Origin: Dermacentor variabilis
Lineage: Eukaryota > Arthropoda > Arachnida > Ixodida > Ixodidae
Length of the DNA stretch: 64,000 nucleotides
Assembly: GCF_050947875.1 (NCBI RefSeq)
Contig: NC_134573.1
Span: 62,907,815-62,971,814, forward strand
Direction of reading: 5' to 3'
The notes below the pieces were generated by a model, which ran no database searches, was not told the origin of the DNA, and saw only the letters and a program-made list of their open reading frames with translations. The translations under genes were made by a program, and so were the position numbers. Positions within the stretch are counted from its first letter, which is position 1. Every line of letters starts with the position of its first letter. Of this stretch, positions 21,610-32,639 are shown in pieces.

Positions 21610-21683
21610 TAGTTGGTTTCGAACGCTGTTATCTCAAAGCCGCAGCACGTTGCGCTACCCATTCCGCCACTGACACAGTAAGA
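21610..21683 (-). repeat. tRNA-like sequence, probable SINE head or tRNA pseudogene
   Basis: The minus strand shows GTGGCGGAATGGGTAGCGC (A-box-like) and GCGTTCGAAACC (B-box-like) about 30 bases apart. I cannot fold a clean cloverleaf or read a secure anticodon, so this is more likely a polymerase III-derived repeat than a working tRNA gene. Confidence 0.4.
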
Positions 21684-21707
21684 TAAAAACTTAAAAGCAT
21701 TAAAAGC

Positions 21708-21823
<116 letters not shown>

Positions 21824-21893
21824 CCCTTTGAAAGTGCGTAAAGTACCGAAAGAATGCTAACGCAATAAAATTCGGCATAGCCCATCTCATCGT

Positions 21894-22005
21894 GACGGTG
21901 GACGGTAATGCGTTTAACTATAAATAAATATAGCGACAGTACGTATTGCCACCGTTGAACGCAATTACACTGTTCCCTAAAAACCCTCGGTGCCATCTAG
22001 CGTCA
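21894..22005. repeat. Dispersed repeat with GCCATCTAG motif, copy 2
   Basis: GACGGTAATGCGTTTAAC, AATATAGCGACAG and TATTGCCACCG, then GCCATCTAGCGTCACTGCCG. Shorter than copy 1. It directly precedes the Penelope-like fragment. Confidence 0.55.
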
Positions 22006-22017
22006 CTGCCGTGAAGC

Positions 22018-22415
22018 TTGCTAAAAATTATCTGGACCCGTACCGTAAGCTAGCTGCCGGATGCTCTATGAATCATCGAAAAGCGCCAGTGGGTTGCGTA
22101 GAAGCTGTTGTATATGAGCTTCCGCTGTCCTCTGGGAAAAAATACATCGGACAGAGAGGGAGATGTCTTAATGACCGATTACGGGAACATAGCCTAAGTG
22201 TGAAAAATAAGCAATACGGTCAACTGTCAACCCACTGTTAAGAATGCGGCTGTGCGCCGGTATATGGATCCTGCCGCGTTCTTGCGAAGCACAAAGATAA
22301 AGACGTGCGAGAGATTATTGAGACTCAGGCTATTAGGCGGAATAGTGATACGTGTGTTAGTGCCCCTTTGGTCGACTTGTTAGATAAGGAAGCGGCTTTT
22401 TTTTTTGATGATTAA
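22018..22415 (+). pseudogene. Penelope-like element GIY-YIG endonuclease domain
   Basis: The C-terminal nuclease of a Penelope-like retroelement, which cuts target DNA. One frame runs from about 22,018 to the TAA at 22,413 with a single in-frame stop at 22,239-22,241. Motifs: EAVVYELPLSSGKKYIGQ (GIY degenerate to VVY, YIG at 22,143-22,151), RCLNDRLREH with the catalytic Arg, THC-stop-ECGC (a Cys/His pattern typical of PLE nucleases), and REIIETQAI with the catalytic Glu. Then TCVSAPLVDLLDKEAAFF. The RT half is absent upstream, so this is a 5'-truncated copy. It may be fairly young given one nonsense change over 130 codons. Confidence 0.8.
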
Positions 22416-23439
22416 GATTTGGATGAGGTGGCGCCATTGTGCATGGGTTATATAGGTGTATTTCCTGAAAATCAAGTTGTTGAAGTTAGCGCATTGTGGT
22501 GTCGTCTCCCTTCCGTCCTTGTTTGCTGGCGCTAAATATGCCTTCATTAATATTCGCTATGGCTGGCGCAGCTGCAAAGGTAACGCTGGAGTGGGGCAAG
22601 TCAGTGATTGCACCGTTCACCTGAAGGAAATTTATGTCGAGTATAGAGTCGCTTGAATATTTACACAGAATAATGAACTGGCCGATATAGGTGAAGTCCC
22701 GATGCTTGATCCTTGGTGTTGATTGGTCCAAGGCATTTATGAGGTGCCTTCCTGCAGTACGAATGTCAGTTTCAACCCTTGCGCAGAAACTTTCTTCCGT
22801 ACTTGCGCAAGGTTCTGGCTCACAACAGACCTCTCTGCAACCTTATCGATTAGCGCGGTGGTTGCGTGGGCATCTATGTTACTGGCACACTATAAGGTTC
22901 TTGCGCCAAACTACTATTAGGTGTGTGTGCCGGAACTTTTTTATGCAGCTGTTGTCGTAGTGCAGTATGTGTAGCGTTCACAACGTCTGCAATCTCCCCT
23001 CCTCATGCCGCTGCACTCAGTTTTCTCGGATGTCAGAGCTGAAGGAGTGACATCTGGCTGTGATTAAAGCCAATAGTGGGCTGGACGGGCTGTTTTGGGC
23101 GGAATCACTGAGAAAACAAGGTCTTGCAGTACTAGACGTAGGTTGCGATATTCATAAGGCGTTTCTTATTGCGTGCACAGGCCGCATTAGGTGAAGAGAA
23201 GTGGAGCCCCATTCGGCAGCAAGAACATGGCCTGTAGAGGTGATCGGCTTCGCTGCAGTGAAAGCCCAAAATCCACAGGTCTGCAGTTCTCCAGCCTCCA
23301 CTCTGCAGTGCGCTCGTGAGCATTGTTGCCGTTTCAGTGATTACGTCAATAGATTTAGCGAATTTCTTGTGTGTTTAGAAACAACTTTTTTAATAGCAAA
23401 CGGCTTTTGTTGGCAACGTGACATAACAAGTGGTGTCAC
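22416..23439. other. PLE-like 3' trailer, then no recognisable gene
   Basis: The first ~140 bases (to GCTGGCGCTAAATATG near 22,545) probably are the 3' trailer of the PLE copy, inferred from position. The rest has only short frames without motifs. The minus frame 23,132-23,323 is Cys-containing, but the spacing fits no family that I know. Confidence 0.4.
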
Positions 23440-23635
23440 TTTATTCACTTCGAAGTTTTGAAACTTGGGGCGCTATCACGTAAAATTATTACAAACTATT
23501 GCTATTACGTTTTTGCTATCAGCCCTGCATGATTTGCTGAAAATTTTTCCTCCAGCCCCCAACTTCGCTCGTCTGTCACGTGACGTCACGGAAACAGCGA
23601 GAACTCCCCATCTGCTATGACGTCTATAATCTGAT
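23440..23635 (-). repeat. Copy of the GACGTC-core dispersed repeat
   Basis: The plus strand has TTGGGGCGCTATCACG, CCAACTTCGCTCGTCTGTC, ACGTGACGTCACGG and CCCCATCTGCTATGACGTC. Their reverse complements occur in the same order in the repeat at 16,620-16,930 (GACGTCGCGTGA, GGTGAAGTGGGGGTGG). It lies on the minus strand relative to that copy. Confidence 0.65.
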
Positions 23636-23719
23636 TATGTAGGATCAGACCAAGTAACAAAATCTTTATGCAACTCCCTTGTGCAGATCTCGCACAGTGA
23701 CCTCAAATTACCCCTATAT

Positions 23720-26440
23720 TGCACGAGCTGATTCCAAGTTGTCTTCAAATTTCCGAATTTCGCCGCCACCTAATTCTCGACCGTCTTCCACTGCTCTTTC
23801 TTTTTCCTTGTTTCGCATTGCGTAAGATTATTTCACGACAGGTTATCCGCCCTGCTGATCACGTGACCTGCCCAGCTCCATATTTTTTTTCTTGTAATGT
23901 GAACTATAAGATCTGCTACACTTGTTTACTCTTTGATACATGCTGCCTCCCTGCTTTTGATGTACGCGTAATATTTTAATGTGTAAGTATTCTAGGGCTT
24001 CTTCGCTCGGAAATCTTGCTCTCTTTCCGTCAGTCTGTAATGCGCGACACTATTGGCTCAATATGTATATATGAGATGCTGTACGGGTATATCTGAAGAT
24101 TTCTTATGAATTCCTTGAAACAACATATTTTTATTGTGACTATATAAAGTAAGTACTGAATGGGTAAAGAAGAGTAGTCGGCTAACGAAAAACTTATAAA
24201 AAATGTTACGATGAAATTACTTCAGCACAATGATAAATAGGTGAATGTATTTAGTGAGGTTAACTTAAATCATCTTAGGTTGAAATAATTATTCCAATAA
24301 AAAATAATGAAGGCTAAATCACGCCCAATATTGATTGAGTAAGTGTAGATAGATTAGCCTAACCAGAATTATTTACCTGTAACACAGGGACTGAAACAAT
24401 TATTTACTATTTCATTGGGATTAATGAACAAACCTATAAAAAGAAACCGAGAAAACGTCGCCGTCACACGAATACACACTTTCTGATACTTCAGACATTT
24501 ATACAACTAGAGGCAATGCTCATGCAGTATCTGAGAAGGCCAACAAGGAAGTTCTTGCAGTATTATATTTTTCCATCGATCATTGCACACTCAACATCTT
24601 CTCAAGCTTAACTTCCAAGTTTGTTGCCCATATGTTAGCCACAGTGGAATGTGGCGATTGTGTATCTTTTTTTCGAACATGCCGCAAACTCATAATGTGC
24701 GGTCATGGTTTGTTAATACCTATGGTATGCGCTCCAACCCATTTTTTCTCTGTAAGTTTTCTTCTGGTGATCAGGGTATCCAGTTAGTGCCCTGGGTAAA
24801 CCTACCCTTGCATAGGTTTTTACACGGTCTCGACTAAGGTCCTCAATCATCTGTTGCAGTTCATTCCAACTTGGCTGAACAAGACAATGTCATCTGCAAA
24901 CAATTGCTAACTGGGATATTCTCCATTGATCCTCGTTTGTAAGCCTTCCCAGTCTGATAACTTGAACACTTCTTTGAAGAATGACGTGAGTATAAATACA
25001 TAAATTGTGCTGTATTATCGTCGATTCCTTTACGGATCGGTGATTTTCTGATTTGCCATCGAGAATAAGCGTAGCCGAGGAGTATGAATACACATTTTCT
25101 ATGCTAATCACGGATTCTATTGGTACTCCTTGATTACCCAGTCTCTAGGTCTTCCTAGTGTCTATTCAGAATGGCATGGATATTTATATTTGAAAGTAAC
25201 TTGCTAAATAGTTTATACCATATTGTAACCAAGCGAATGGGCTAGGAATTTTCAATTCCTAAACGTCTTTTCTCTTATCAATTAGCATAATTTTGGCACT
25301 CTTTCACTTGTTGGTACAGTTGAAGTCGGGAGGCACTGCCCACAGGCGTACCCCAGTTTTTCAAGTACAATATCTCTGCCATCTTTAACTAAACTGTCTG
25401 TCATTCTATCTTCTCCCGCTGTTTTTCCACTGACACGCCTTGCAAAGCTCTTCTAATTCTTTAGCTAGTTAGACATGCAGATTTTGTATCCTCTTCCTCA
25501 ATACCTGCAATGAAGATCTCGAGGCTGTTCCGGTACTCTAGAGATCAGTATAGAACTAATCTGCTGCGTTTACTATGTCATCAAAATTGCTCATGACAAT
25601 GCCCTGCTTATCTTTGACTGCATACGTATTGCTCTTTCCTATGTCAAGTTTTGTTTTCAGTGATTCATTGCCGCCACCCTTCTTACTGCTTCTTCAACCT
25701 TTACCTCGTTGTTGCTATTTTCGAATAACACTTACTTTTTGTACTTTATTAGCTTTGACAGTTCAGGAAATTCTATATCACCTCTTTAAATACTAGCTTT
25801 TACACTTCGTGGCTTCTTTATTAGGTTCTTTTTTCACTTACGACTGCATACTTATTGTGTATGTGCCTTACCTCCCAATTCGACTGCTGCTTATGAAATG
25901 TCTTCTTCCTCTTTCTTTCATCAACTGAATGTTATCTTCGTCTTCTTATTCGCAATAACATAAATTTAACTCTTTTTACCCTGACTGTGTCTACGTTACC
26001 CTGTTTCTCCTTGGCTAATATTGCTATTCCGCTTTCTAAGTAGAGACAAATCCTAGGCCTTACTAGCCTATGATCGCTGCCCTTTACATTACCTACCACT
26101 TCCAGATGCTGCAATATGCTGAAGCTTAAATTTTTTTCTTAGCGTTTTTCTAGGTTTGCTTCTTGCTATTGCACTTCCAGAAGAAGGTATTCATCATTCA
26201 GTGTAGATTACTGTCTGCGAGCTCTACCACCACATCGCTGTTACTATTCTTACAGTCGTTGCCATAGCTATCGATTGCCTCTTCTACATCTTTGTCATCT
26301 CCCACTTGCCTATTGAAATTGTCCATAACTCCTGTATACTGCGTTGGCACTTACCTCATTGTCCTGCCTATTGCCCCATTTGTCACTGACTTCCTTAAAC
26401 GTCGGAATAAGAATTTGCACCTTAATTTGAGCTTTGCAGT
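23720..26440 (-). mobile_element. RTE-clade LINE copy 4 (RTE-4), very degraded
   Basis: No long frame survives, but the element can be followed on the minus strand. An endonuclease trace reads MDNFNRQVGDDKD (26,310-26,340, the GDFN block decayed to DNFN), then VVVELADSNLH and VGNVKGSDHRLVRPRICL near 26,080, matching VRCSDYKMVRTRISL in RTE-2. Further on, INGEYPS and LFADDIVLFSQ (FADD at 24,889-24,900) match the RT motif C region. It is the oldest RTE copy here by divergence, yet its FADD box still reads. The 5' boundary is approximate. Confidence 0.7.
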
Positions 26441-29083
26441 ATGAAAACGAAACGCTATAGAATAAACTAGCACATCTTTTGTTATATAGCATTCTACGTA
26501 CGCTTCCATGCAAATAAAAGAGACCGCGACCTTTGTAGTGCAAGAATTTGCTGAGAAATTAAAGTATGTAGCACGCTACGTACTCTCCAAACATATAAAA
26601 GAAGAAAGTGCGACCTTTTCTAGTGTAAAAATTAGCTCAAGCATTAACGATGCCAGTCATCGATAACAAGCTTTAATCACATAAATATAGAACAGTACCC
26701 GCGGTCTTCCGCAGCAGATAATAGGCAATGTAGTGTAGAAATACAGAGAAATGACGCCCACGCATATTAGCTATCCCACATCTACATATGTACTTAACGA
26801 GTTTGAAAAGCCAATAGCTCTTCACACCCATTTGTAAAGTTGCGTACGAAAATGCACACGTAACCACCAGTGGCAACAATTATCAAGCGATTTTTATTCC
26901 ACAACTGAAGCTTTTCGAACGATGCGACTGAACGAAACTAGGAAGGTGTACCGTGGCCCCAGAATACCGGCCGTTGCGCTACACTTAAATTTTCCAGTGA
27001 CTACAGCTGCAAGTGCTGCTTGCGTCATGTATCCCGCCATCTTTCGGTTTAAGCCAGCTGTTTCCCTATAGTGAACGCCATTTGTGACATATAGCTCACA
27101 TATGGGTGGCATACCACCGCTATAGTTCAACCTGTCCCGTCCCACGCTTCGGTGGCAACGCTGATGCGGCGAGGCTGCCTGCTATAATAATTAGGAGTTG
27201 ACCGACGTTTATTTGTGGCAATGAACTTTATTCAATGGCAATAGCTAAAAGCTAATCTCCTCTGAATTTAGGGCATAGACTAGTGGAAGATTAGGTTAAC
27301 CTGAAGGATATTACTGCGATAGTAATTATTGACTTTCCAGCGTTCTTTCTAGAAAACAAATAAAAGGACCAGCTTCGCGCCAGGGTGCGTATGAGTGCGT
27401 CCGAAGAGAGACCGGGAGCCATCTTTTACATTCTGAGCTCACCTGGGCATCAATAAACGCCTGTCTGAGTCAAAAGTCATTGTGAGTTTTCTGTGTGCCA
27501 CATATTCTATAGCAATTACATGGACACTCCAGACGCATTTCCACCGCCGGCGTCGCCGTGACGTTCTTTGTAAAGTCCAAGTCGGATAACATCTGGGCCG
27601 CGCACCGTATGCGGTGGGCGCGAGTAAAAGCGTTCTACTGCGGCCGCGGCTGCGTATGGCGTGGCTGAGTGGGACCGCACGGGTCCTATCTTGAAGGCAA
27701 TCTTCAATGCGGACAGATTGCGCCGAGTGCTGATAGCTTAGCGTGACGCTGTGTTCTCGCCGCTTAGTTCGCGTTGAAGCCGAGTGGCAGATCGAAGGCC
27801 AATCCGCTCGCTGCTGCTGCCACGCTCCCTCACGCCAGCGTTTTTTAACAGCGAGTTTACAAGGTCGTCAACTCAGATATGTTCATCCTTGCTTGGTGCG
27901 CGTGACCCCATGCTTCTTGATTCAGATAGTAAGCGAATGTTTACAAACTTATATGGCCCGTAAAACTATCGTCTGAATAGCTGTGTGATAATTTGGTACC
28001 GCGATCGATACTTCGCCTTCGGGCGAATGTGCGACAATTTTTTTACTTGCATTTCTCACCTGTATGGTGCTTGCAGGTAACAGACCTGTTTCTTTTTTGT
28101 TCTTATCTATGTTCACGCATTTGTCTCACGCCTTGAGAACCGCGACAATGTAGTGACCCCGTTGGGGCATCCTCGAAGCGCCCATATTTTCCCTAAATGC
28201 ACGTCCTTTTTTAGTAGAAATCACCTGATTATGCATCAGGCGTTGAGATCATGAATTGCTTACGAAAGCCTTCGCTCGGGGACTTTATTTGAAAAACTTT
28301 GCATGTGTTATTATTCAACTATACTTGAAACTATCAAATACAAGTAGAAGGCCATCTACAAATGTACGCAGAAGAAAGAGTACTTATTCGCTGTATAAGA
28401 TCACATGCTTTGAAGAGCCACGAAGCAGAACTTACCTCTACTGCCTTAAATTCACTCTGTACTTCACATTCGTAGTAGAAGGTGGTTTGAAATACGAAGA
28501 AAAAGCACAACATTAGGACAAAGAATATCAAACTCTTTTACAGAAACTTTCTTCTAATTTAAGCTTTCTTAACACACAACACAAAAAGCTAGCAATTTTT
28601 AATAAAATACAAAGGCCACTCTTTAGATGAATGGTCTTCCCATACCGTGTATATTTTATCTGCGATTGATATATCAATGAGTAGAAACGGCCTTCGTTCT
28701 ATCAGAACAACGCTGTTGTCGCAATGCATAGAGAAACATTGCTTGTATGCTTACCTTTTGTAAGTTGCACGCCAGTTCTGAGTTGAGAACATAGTGTTAG
28801 TGCAAACAGCAAGAAATCTACATTCTGAGTAATCTTTGCCTTTCATCTTTAGAAAACAACTCCAAAATTAGGTCAGAGCCATTCGGAAACGTCTCAAAAA
28901 CATTGCAGCCTGAACATGACATATTGACGCCCAAATAATCATACTTAAAAGTATACAATTATCTATTGGCTTCTCGTAAAAGATGAATTGTCAAGGGTTC
29001 AATATTATTTTAATGCCTGAAGAGAATTATTAAACCAGTTCTTACGGCGTAACGACATTCGCGGTTCGGTAGCATTCTTGATT
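26441..29083. other. No recognisable gene; possible LTR-like stretch
   Basis: Short frames only. Around 27,400-27,480 an AATAAA (27,451) is followed by GCCTGTCTGAG and a T-rich segment, similar in layout to the R-U5 part of a Gypsy LTR. No partner LTR, primer-binding site or internal region was found. From 27,540 to 27,720 the sequence is GC-rich. The minus frame 28,334-28,531 starts with a hydrophobic run but has nothing else to support it. Confidence 0.35.
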
Positions 29084-30078
29084 CATGAAGAGAGAGAGAT
29101 ACAAGTGAGAGACAGGCAGGGAGGTTAACCAGAGATAAATCCTCCGGTTTGCTACGCTGGACTAGGGGAAGGACAAGGGGAAGAAAATATGGAAAGAAGA
29201 GAAAGGCGTTAAAAAAAAAGAACGGCATCATTATAATCTTTCTAATAGGTCACTGCCACGTTATAAGGTCAAGAAAGCCTTTACCGATTTTCGGTGAGAC
29301 GACAGCTCATATCGTCATTCCAAGACTGGCTGTTCTGAAAGGGGCCACCCGTCAAGGCGTCCCAGCACGACCGCTAGTGACAACCACTGCGCGCTCTATT
29401 AAGGACAGTGCCAAAGTACGTGTTATATAGTCTCCTCGCCGCCCAGTGACTGCAAGCTGTGCTCTCGTCCATACCGACTCGGAGGGAAAAAATTTTGTGA
29501 AAGCGACACCAAGTCATAGTCGGCGAAATACTGTTGTCTTGAGTCGAGAGAGTACCGATGGGGGTCGAAGCCGAAGGGAATGGTCAAGTCGGTGTAGGCG
29601 CGCATTCTTCAACGCTTGTGTTGAATGAATTTTCATTGCTACGTCTGTTCATGAGAATTCTATGGAGTCTTCCATGCTCTCCTTATAGGCAGATCGGCCT
29701 GCTGCATCGGCATGTTCATTGCCCATTATGCCACAGTGGCATGGAATCCACTGTAAAATGATGTCGTGTCCTTGCTCGACGAGGTCGTAAAGCATCAGTC
29801 TGATTTCCAGAACTAGTTGTTCATGGCGTCTGTGGCGTAAGGCAGAAACCAAACAATGAAGGGCAGCCTTGGAGTCACTGAACATGCTCCATTTCTTGAG
29901 CAGTTCGTCAGAAATTACGCGAAATGCACAACGAATAGCTGCGAGTTCCGCCGCATTTGGTGTATTCTGGTGAGATAGTGGAATCTTTACTGTGGAGGTT
30001 TTTGCAGCAAAGATCGCCGATCCTGCAGACCCATTCACCGTGGTTGAAGTGTGTTGAGGGCCGGCTGAAATTCTCAAG
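29084..30078 (-). mobile_element. I-clade LINE 3' end (I-C), 5'-truncated
   Basis: Minus-strand RNase H domain followed by about 560 bp of coding tail and 3' UTR. Its end (GGTTAACCTCCCTGCCTGTC followed by a CT-rich run) matches the ends of I-A (about 49,865-49,905) and I-B (about 48,660-48,700). Truncation at about 30,078 removes the endonuclease and RT. Loss of the 5' end is the usual outcome of incomplete reverse transcription. Confidence 0.8.
29649..30077 (-). pseudogene. I-C RNase H domain
   Basis: RNase H removes the RNA strand during element copying and is found in the I group of LINEs. This 142-codon frame keeps AAELAAIRCAF (catalytic Glu), MFSDSKAALHCL (catalytic Asp) and PCHCGIMGNEHADAAGRSAY (His and final Asp). 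The first Asp (YTDGS block) is missing because the truncation point falls there and the sequence reads VNGSAGSAIF. The frame ends at a stop before the zinc-like tail. It is the most uninterrupted RNase H in the window. Confidence 0.8.
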
Positions 30079-30570
30079 TTTCAAAGGAGAAAATGGCGGC
30101 AGAAAGGCCACTGGTCTCAAAAGAGCAGGCAGCTGTTGTGTAGTTCATTGAGCAGCACCCATGCCTTGCGAGTGCTTCTAGAGAGCTCTTGCCACGCGTG
30201 ACTGCTGCTTGAAATAAACGAGCTGTGGGAGGAGGTGGCGGTGGTCCTTCAATGCACACGGGCCAGCCATAAGGACGTCCGGCCTTTGGCGCAACCATTC
30301 GTCCAAGATGGCCCATAAAGCGAAAAAAGAAGCTTCCATGGCCGCGAGCGAGAAGAGGTCAGCTTTCTAATGATGCTGACACTAACGTCGTTCCACGTTG
30401 TTGTTCTGGTGGTGGTGTTTGCCGGGCCACCTGAGGCGGAAAGGTCGGGGGAATCGAAGAGCGCGTCCTGGATGTTCTGACAAAGACCGGTGAGGTCCTT
30501 GTCCCCAGCCCCGTTTCTTTGCTGATAACGAGGCTGCCAAATCTTAGCTGGGCTACCAGGATACCAAATT
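30079..30570. other. No recognisable gene
   Basis: Two minus frames (30,074-30,316, with a run of prolines, and 30,359-30,592) overlap this stretch without a recognisable domain. It may be further Gypsy-related sequence, given the RT scrap that follows, but I cannot show it. Confidence 0.4.
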
Positions 30571-30752
30571 TTGGCAAAACGGACTGGACCATTACCTGAT
30601 CACATCTTAGCCCTGGAAGATTATCCTTGGCCTCATGCCTCCAAGGAGCTGTGCCATTTTTTCAGCATGCTTAACTTCTACAGGCGTTTTCTGCCTAACG
30701 CTGCCGTCTACCAGGCTACTCTTGTTAACGCCTTCACGCCTTCACTATTTTG
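30571..30752 (+). pseudogene. Gypsy RT-RNase H connection fragment
   Basis: A 60-codon frame reading LEDYPWPHASKELCHFFSML then NFYRRFLPNAAVYQATLVNA. This is the highly conserved region after the Gypsy RT thumb (…FPxPxxxKxLRxFLGMxNFYRRFIPxxAxxxxPL…). The frame ends where a SINE begins at about 30,756. It is an isolated scrap on the plus strand, opposite in orientation to the Gypsy remnant at 17,995-20,740, so it derives from a different insertion. Confidence 0.75.
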
Positions 30753-30755
30753 AAA

Positions 30756-30905
30756 AACTCGGATTTCTTAACATGCACACAATGCAAAGTACACGCGCGT
30801 TTTCGCATTTCGCCGCAGTTGAGAGGCGACCACCGCGTCCTGAATTCGATACCGCGGCCTCGGACTTAGCAGGGTGACGCCAAATCAACTGCTCTCACCC
30901 ACGGC
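30756..30905 (-). mobile_element. Ruka-like SINE, tRNA-proximal half
   Basis: The plus strand has CGCGTTTTCGCATTTCGCC, GCGACCACCGCG, TGAATTCGATACCGCGGCCT and CTTAGCAGGGTGACGCC, in the order of the reference SINE at 14,214-14,425. It lies on the minus strand. The body distal to the CACCTGGGGTT block is missing; the copy abuts the Gypsy scrap directly. Confidence 0.7.
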
Positions 30906-31201
30906 GCGTGATGTCCTGATATAGTTTAGGTTTTGTTATTTATTTATGCTCCTCGCAGAAAATTACTTAATGCACAATTCGAAAGCATAGGAGAAGTGTT
31001 TGTACGCATGATTGCATGAAAAGAGGTATCATATATTTGGCAAGGCTTGGAAGCGTTTCTTTTTTAAATATTCCGTTCTATAGCGCTCATTAAAAGAAAT
31101 ATTTATGCAAGGGCTCGAAAGAAGGAGCTTCTAACGAAATAGAACTGCAATTCTCTAATCCCACACAAGAAGGCCGCGTATTTTTCTGTGCTGCAGCTTA
31201 C
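30906..31201. other. Candidate intron sequence downstream of the TIL-like exon
   Basis: AT-rich, no open frame of note. On the minus strand it directly follows a GTAAGC donor, so it would be the start of the intron after the exon at 31,202-31,369. Confidence 0.4.
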
Positions 31202-31369
31202 CACAGTCAGCGTATCCCACACACTCGCCGTCCTTTCTTCGGAATGCCTTCTCTCCGCATCCACAATCACCTCGACCGCCGAAACATCGCAACGGGTGCC
31301 ATCCTGGGCATGCCTTTTCCGGAAGATAGGAGATGTCGCAATACATCCATTCTTCATTTTCCCTACAAG
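31202..31369 (-). CDS. Internal exon encoding a TIL-like cysteine-rich domain
   Basis: On the minus strand a pyrimidine-rich acceptor (TTTTTGGTTTTCTGCAG) is followed by a 168-nt open stretch and then a consensus donor (CTGTG/GTAAGC). Both junctions are phase 1, so the exon is symmetrical and encodes about 56 residues. It holds eight cysteines in the order C-x8-C-x9-C-x7-C-x6-C-x1-C-x11-C-x5-C. It also has CRENEEWMYC at the start and GCGEKAFRRKDGECV near the end. N-E-x-W/Y-x-x-C and the C-x-C…G-x-C-V ending are features of trypsin-inhibitor-like (TIL) domains of secreted protease inhibitors, abundant in tick saliva and haemolymph. TIL usually has ten cysteines, so this may be a variant or another cysteine-rich fold. 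Flanking exons, including a signal peptide, were not found; upstream ones would lie above 31,370. Confidence 0.65.
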
Positions 31370-32639
31370 CTGCAGAAAACCAAAAATATGAATTGTATAT
31401 TCCTGTGAAGCTTTTCGACGCTGGAATATATTTCCGCACACAAAATAAATGAATCAATCTCAATGAAGAAACGTGTCAGAATTGTTACGCGAATGAAGCA
31501 AATGAGGACCACGAATTGGGGCGGTTAAGCTTGTCTTGTAAAGGAACGCTACATTTATAGTGGGGGAAAGAGAGGCAACGTATTGACCTCTAAGGACATG
31601 CTTTCGAAGGAAGAATGAAGGACGAAGTTAGGCTCCTAACGAAGTAATGTCAACGTCACCGGCGAATTCACTTAGCGATGCCTCTTTGGTATATACTTGC
31701 TCGAAATTATTGGTAAATATTTATCGTGCTGTTACAATGGAGAGCGCACCAACCGTTTTGTATTTTAGCACAGGAGTCGTGAATTCAGACTTCGGACTTC
31801 GGAAGTTTGCATGAGCTTGGGATGCTACTATGGAAGCCTCGGGCTTAGTCGAGGCTTGTTAAGCCTTCGTTCAAGCTTTTGGTGCGTTTAGCCCGGAATT
31901 ATAGTTTTGTGTTTGTTATTTACACAGCACTTGCACCTCTTCTGAACCAAGAAGCCTGCCTGCCTATTTTATTTGTTGTCACTGATATGCAGCGCCATCC
32001 CTTTTCGTTTAGTTTGCCACGAAAAAGCCGCTACTTTTCATCACTTGTTCGGGTGCAGTTGGAGCTTTAGATACTGTGGCACTGAACTGTTACTTACGAT
32101 TTAATCTCCCACAGTTCACTGTAGAGTAGTTTAATATAGTTCGTTGTCGTAGATCATTCATAACACATTGTCGGATTAAAGAACATTATGCTATAAATTG
32201 TGTCCTTGTAGTACCGCTAGCCGACGAGTTGCAGAGTTATCAGAGCGACTTGTCAGCAACAGGTCAGGAAGGATGAATCCCGACCACTGTTGAAGTTATT
32301 AAGTAAGGTAGGTTTAGCCAAAACAAAACAAGAAAACCCCACAGACCTGCATGGTACATGCAGCACAGTCACAGCCTACGCTAGAGTAGCGGTGCTATAG
32401 GAGATCCATTTTCAACAGTGCGCACTAGATGATCTTCGCGTCGTTTTCACCAGACCGACCAGAACTGTTCGCCCGGCATCCATGGCGAGCTGCGGCTTCT
32501 GCTATACTCTGCACAGCGGTCTCCTGAGCCCGACGTTGCCTAGTCCCAGCAGCGCTCGCAGCTCTACAATTCACTTTTTCAACAGCTGTTCGCAATCTTG
32601 CGAGGAGGCGCCATAACGTGTACTGAAGAGTAAACGCAG
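31370..32639. other. No recognisable gene; candidate intron upstream of the TIL-like exon
   Basis: Begins with the acceptor polypyrimidine tract of the minus-strand exon. A short hairpin (GCCTCGGGCTTAGTCGAGGC, about 31,834-31,853) is present. A minus frame at 32,425-32,661 encodes an Ala/Arg/Glu-rich charged peptide (TRQRRAQETAVQSIAEAAAR) of unknown origin, possibly an old transposon ORF. Confidence 0.4.

Noticed and set aside
21610..21683. Functional tRNA gene
   Set aside because: A and B boxes are present, but stems do not pair cleanly and no anticodon loop can be assigned.
23132..23323. Cys-containing minus frame as a second cysteine-rich exon
   Set aside because: Cys spacing does not fit TIL or Kunitz, and no phase-1 splice sites bound it.
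27380..27500. Gypsy LTR
   Set aside because: Only an AATAAA and a loose resemblance to R-U5 are seen; there is no second copy, TG..CA ends or primer-binding site. Kept as a comment only.
28334..28531. Minus frame with a hydrophobic N-terminus as a signal-peptide exon for the TIL-like gene
   Set aside because: It lies downstream of the exon in the direction of transcription, so it cannot be its 5' exon, and it has no donor at the right place.
29649..30077. RNase H frame as a host RNase H gene or viral insertion
   Set aside because: The 3' UTR matches those of I-A and I-B, and it is preceded by a truncation typical of LINEs.
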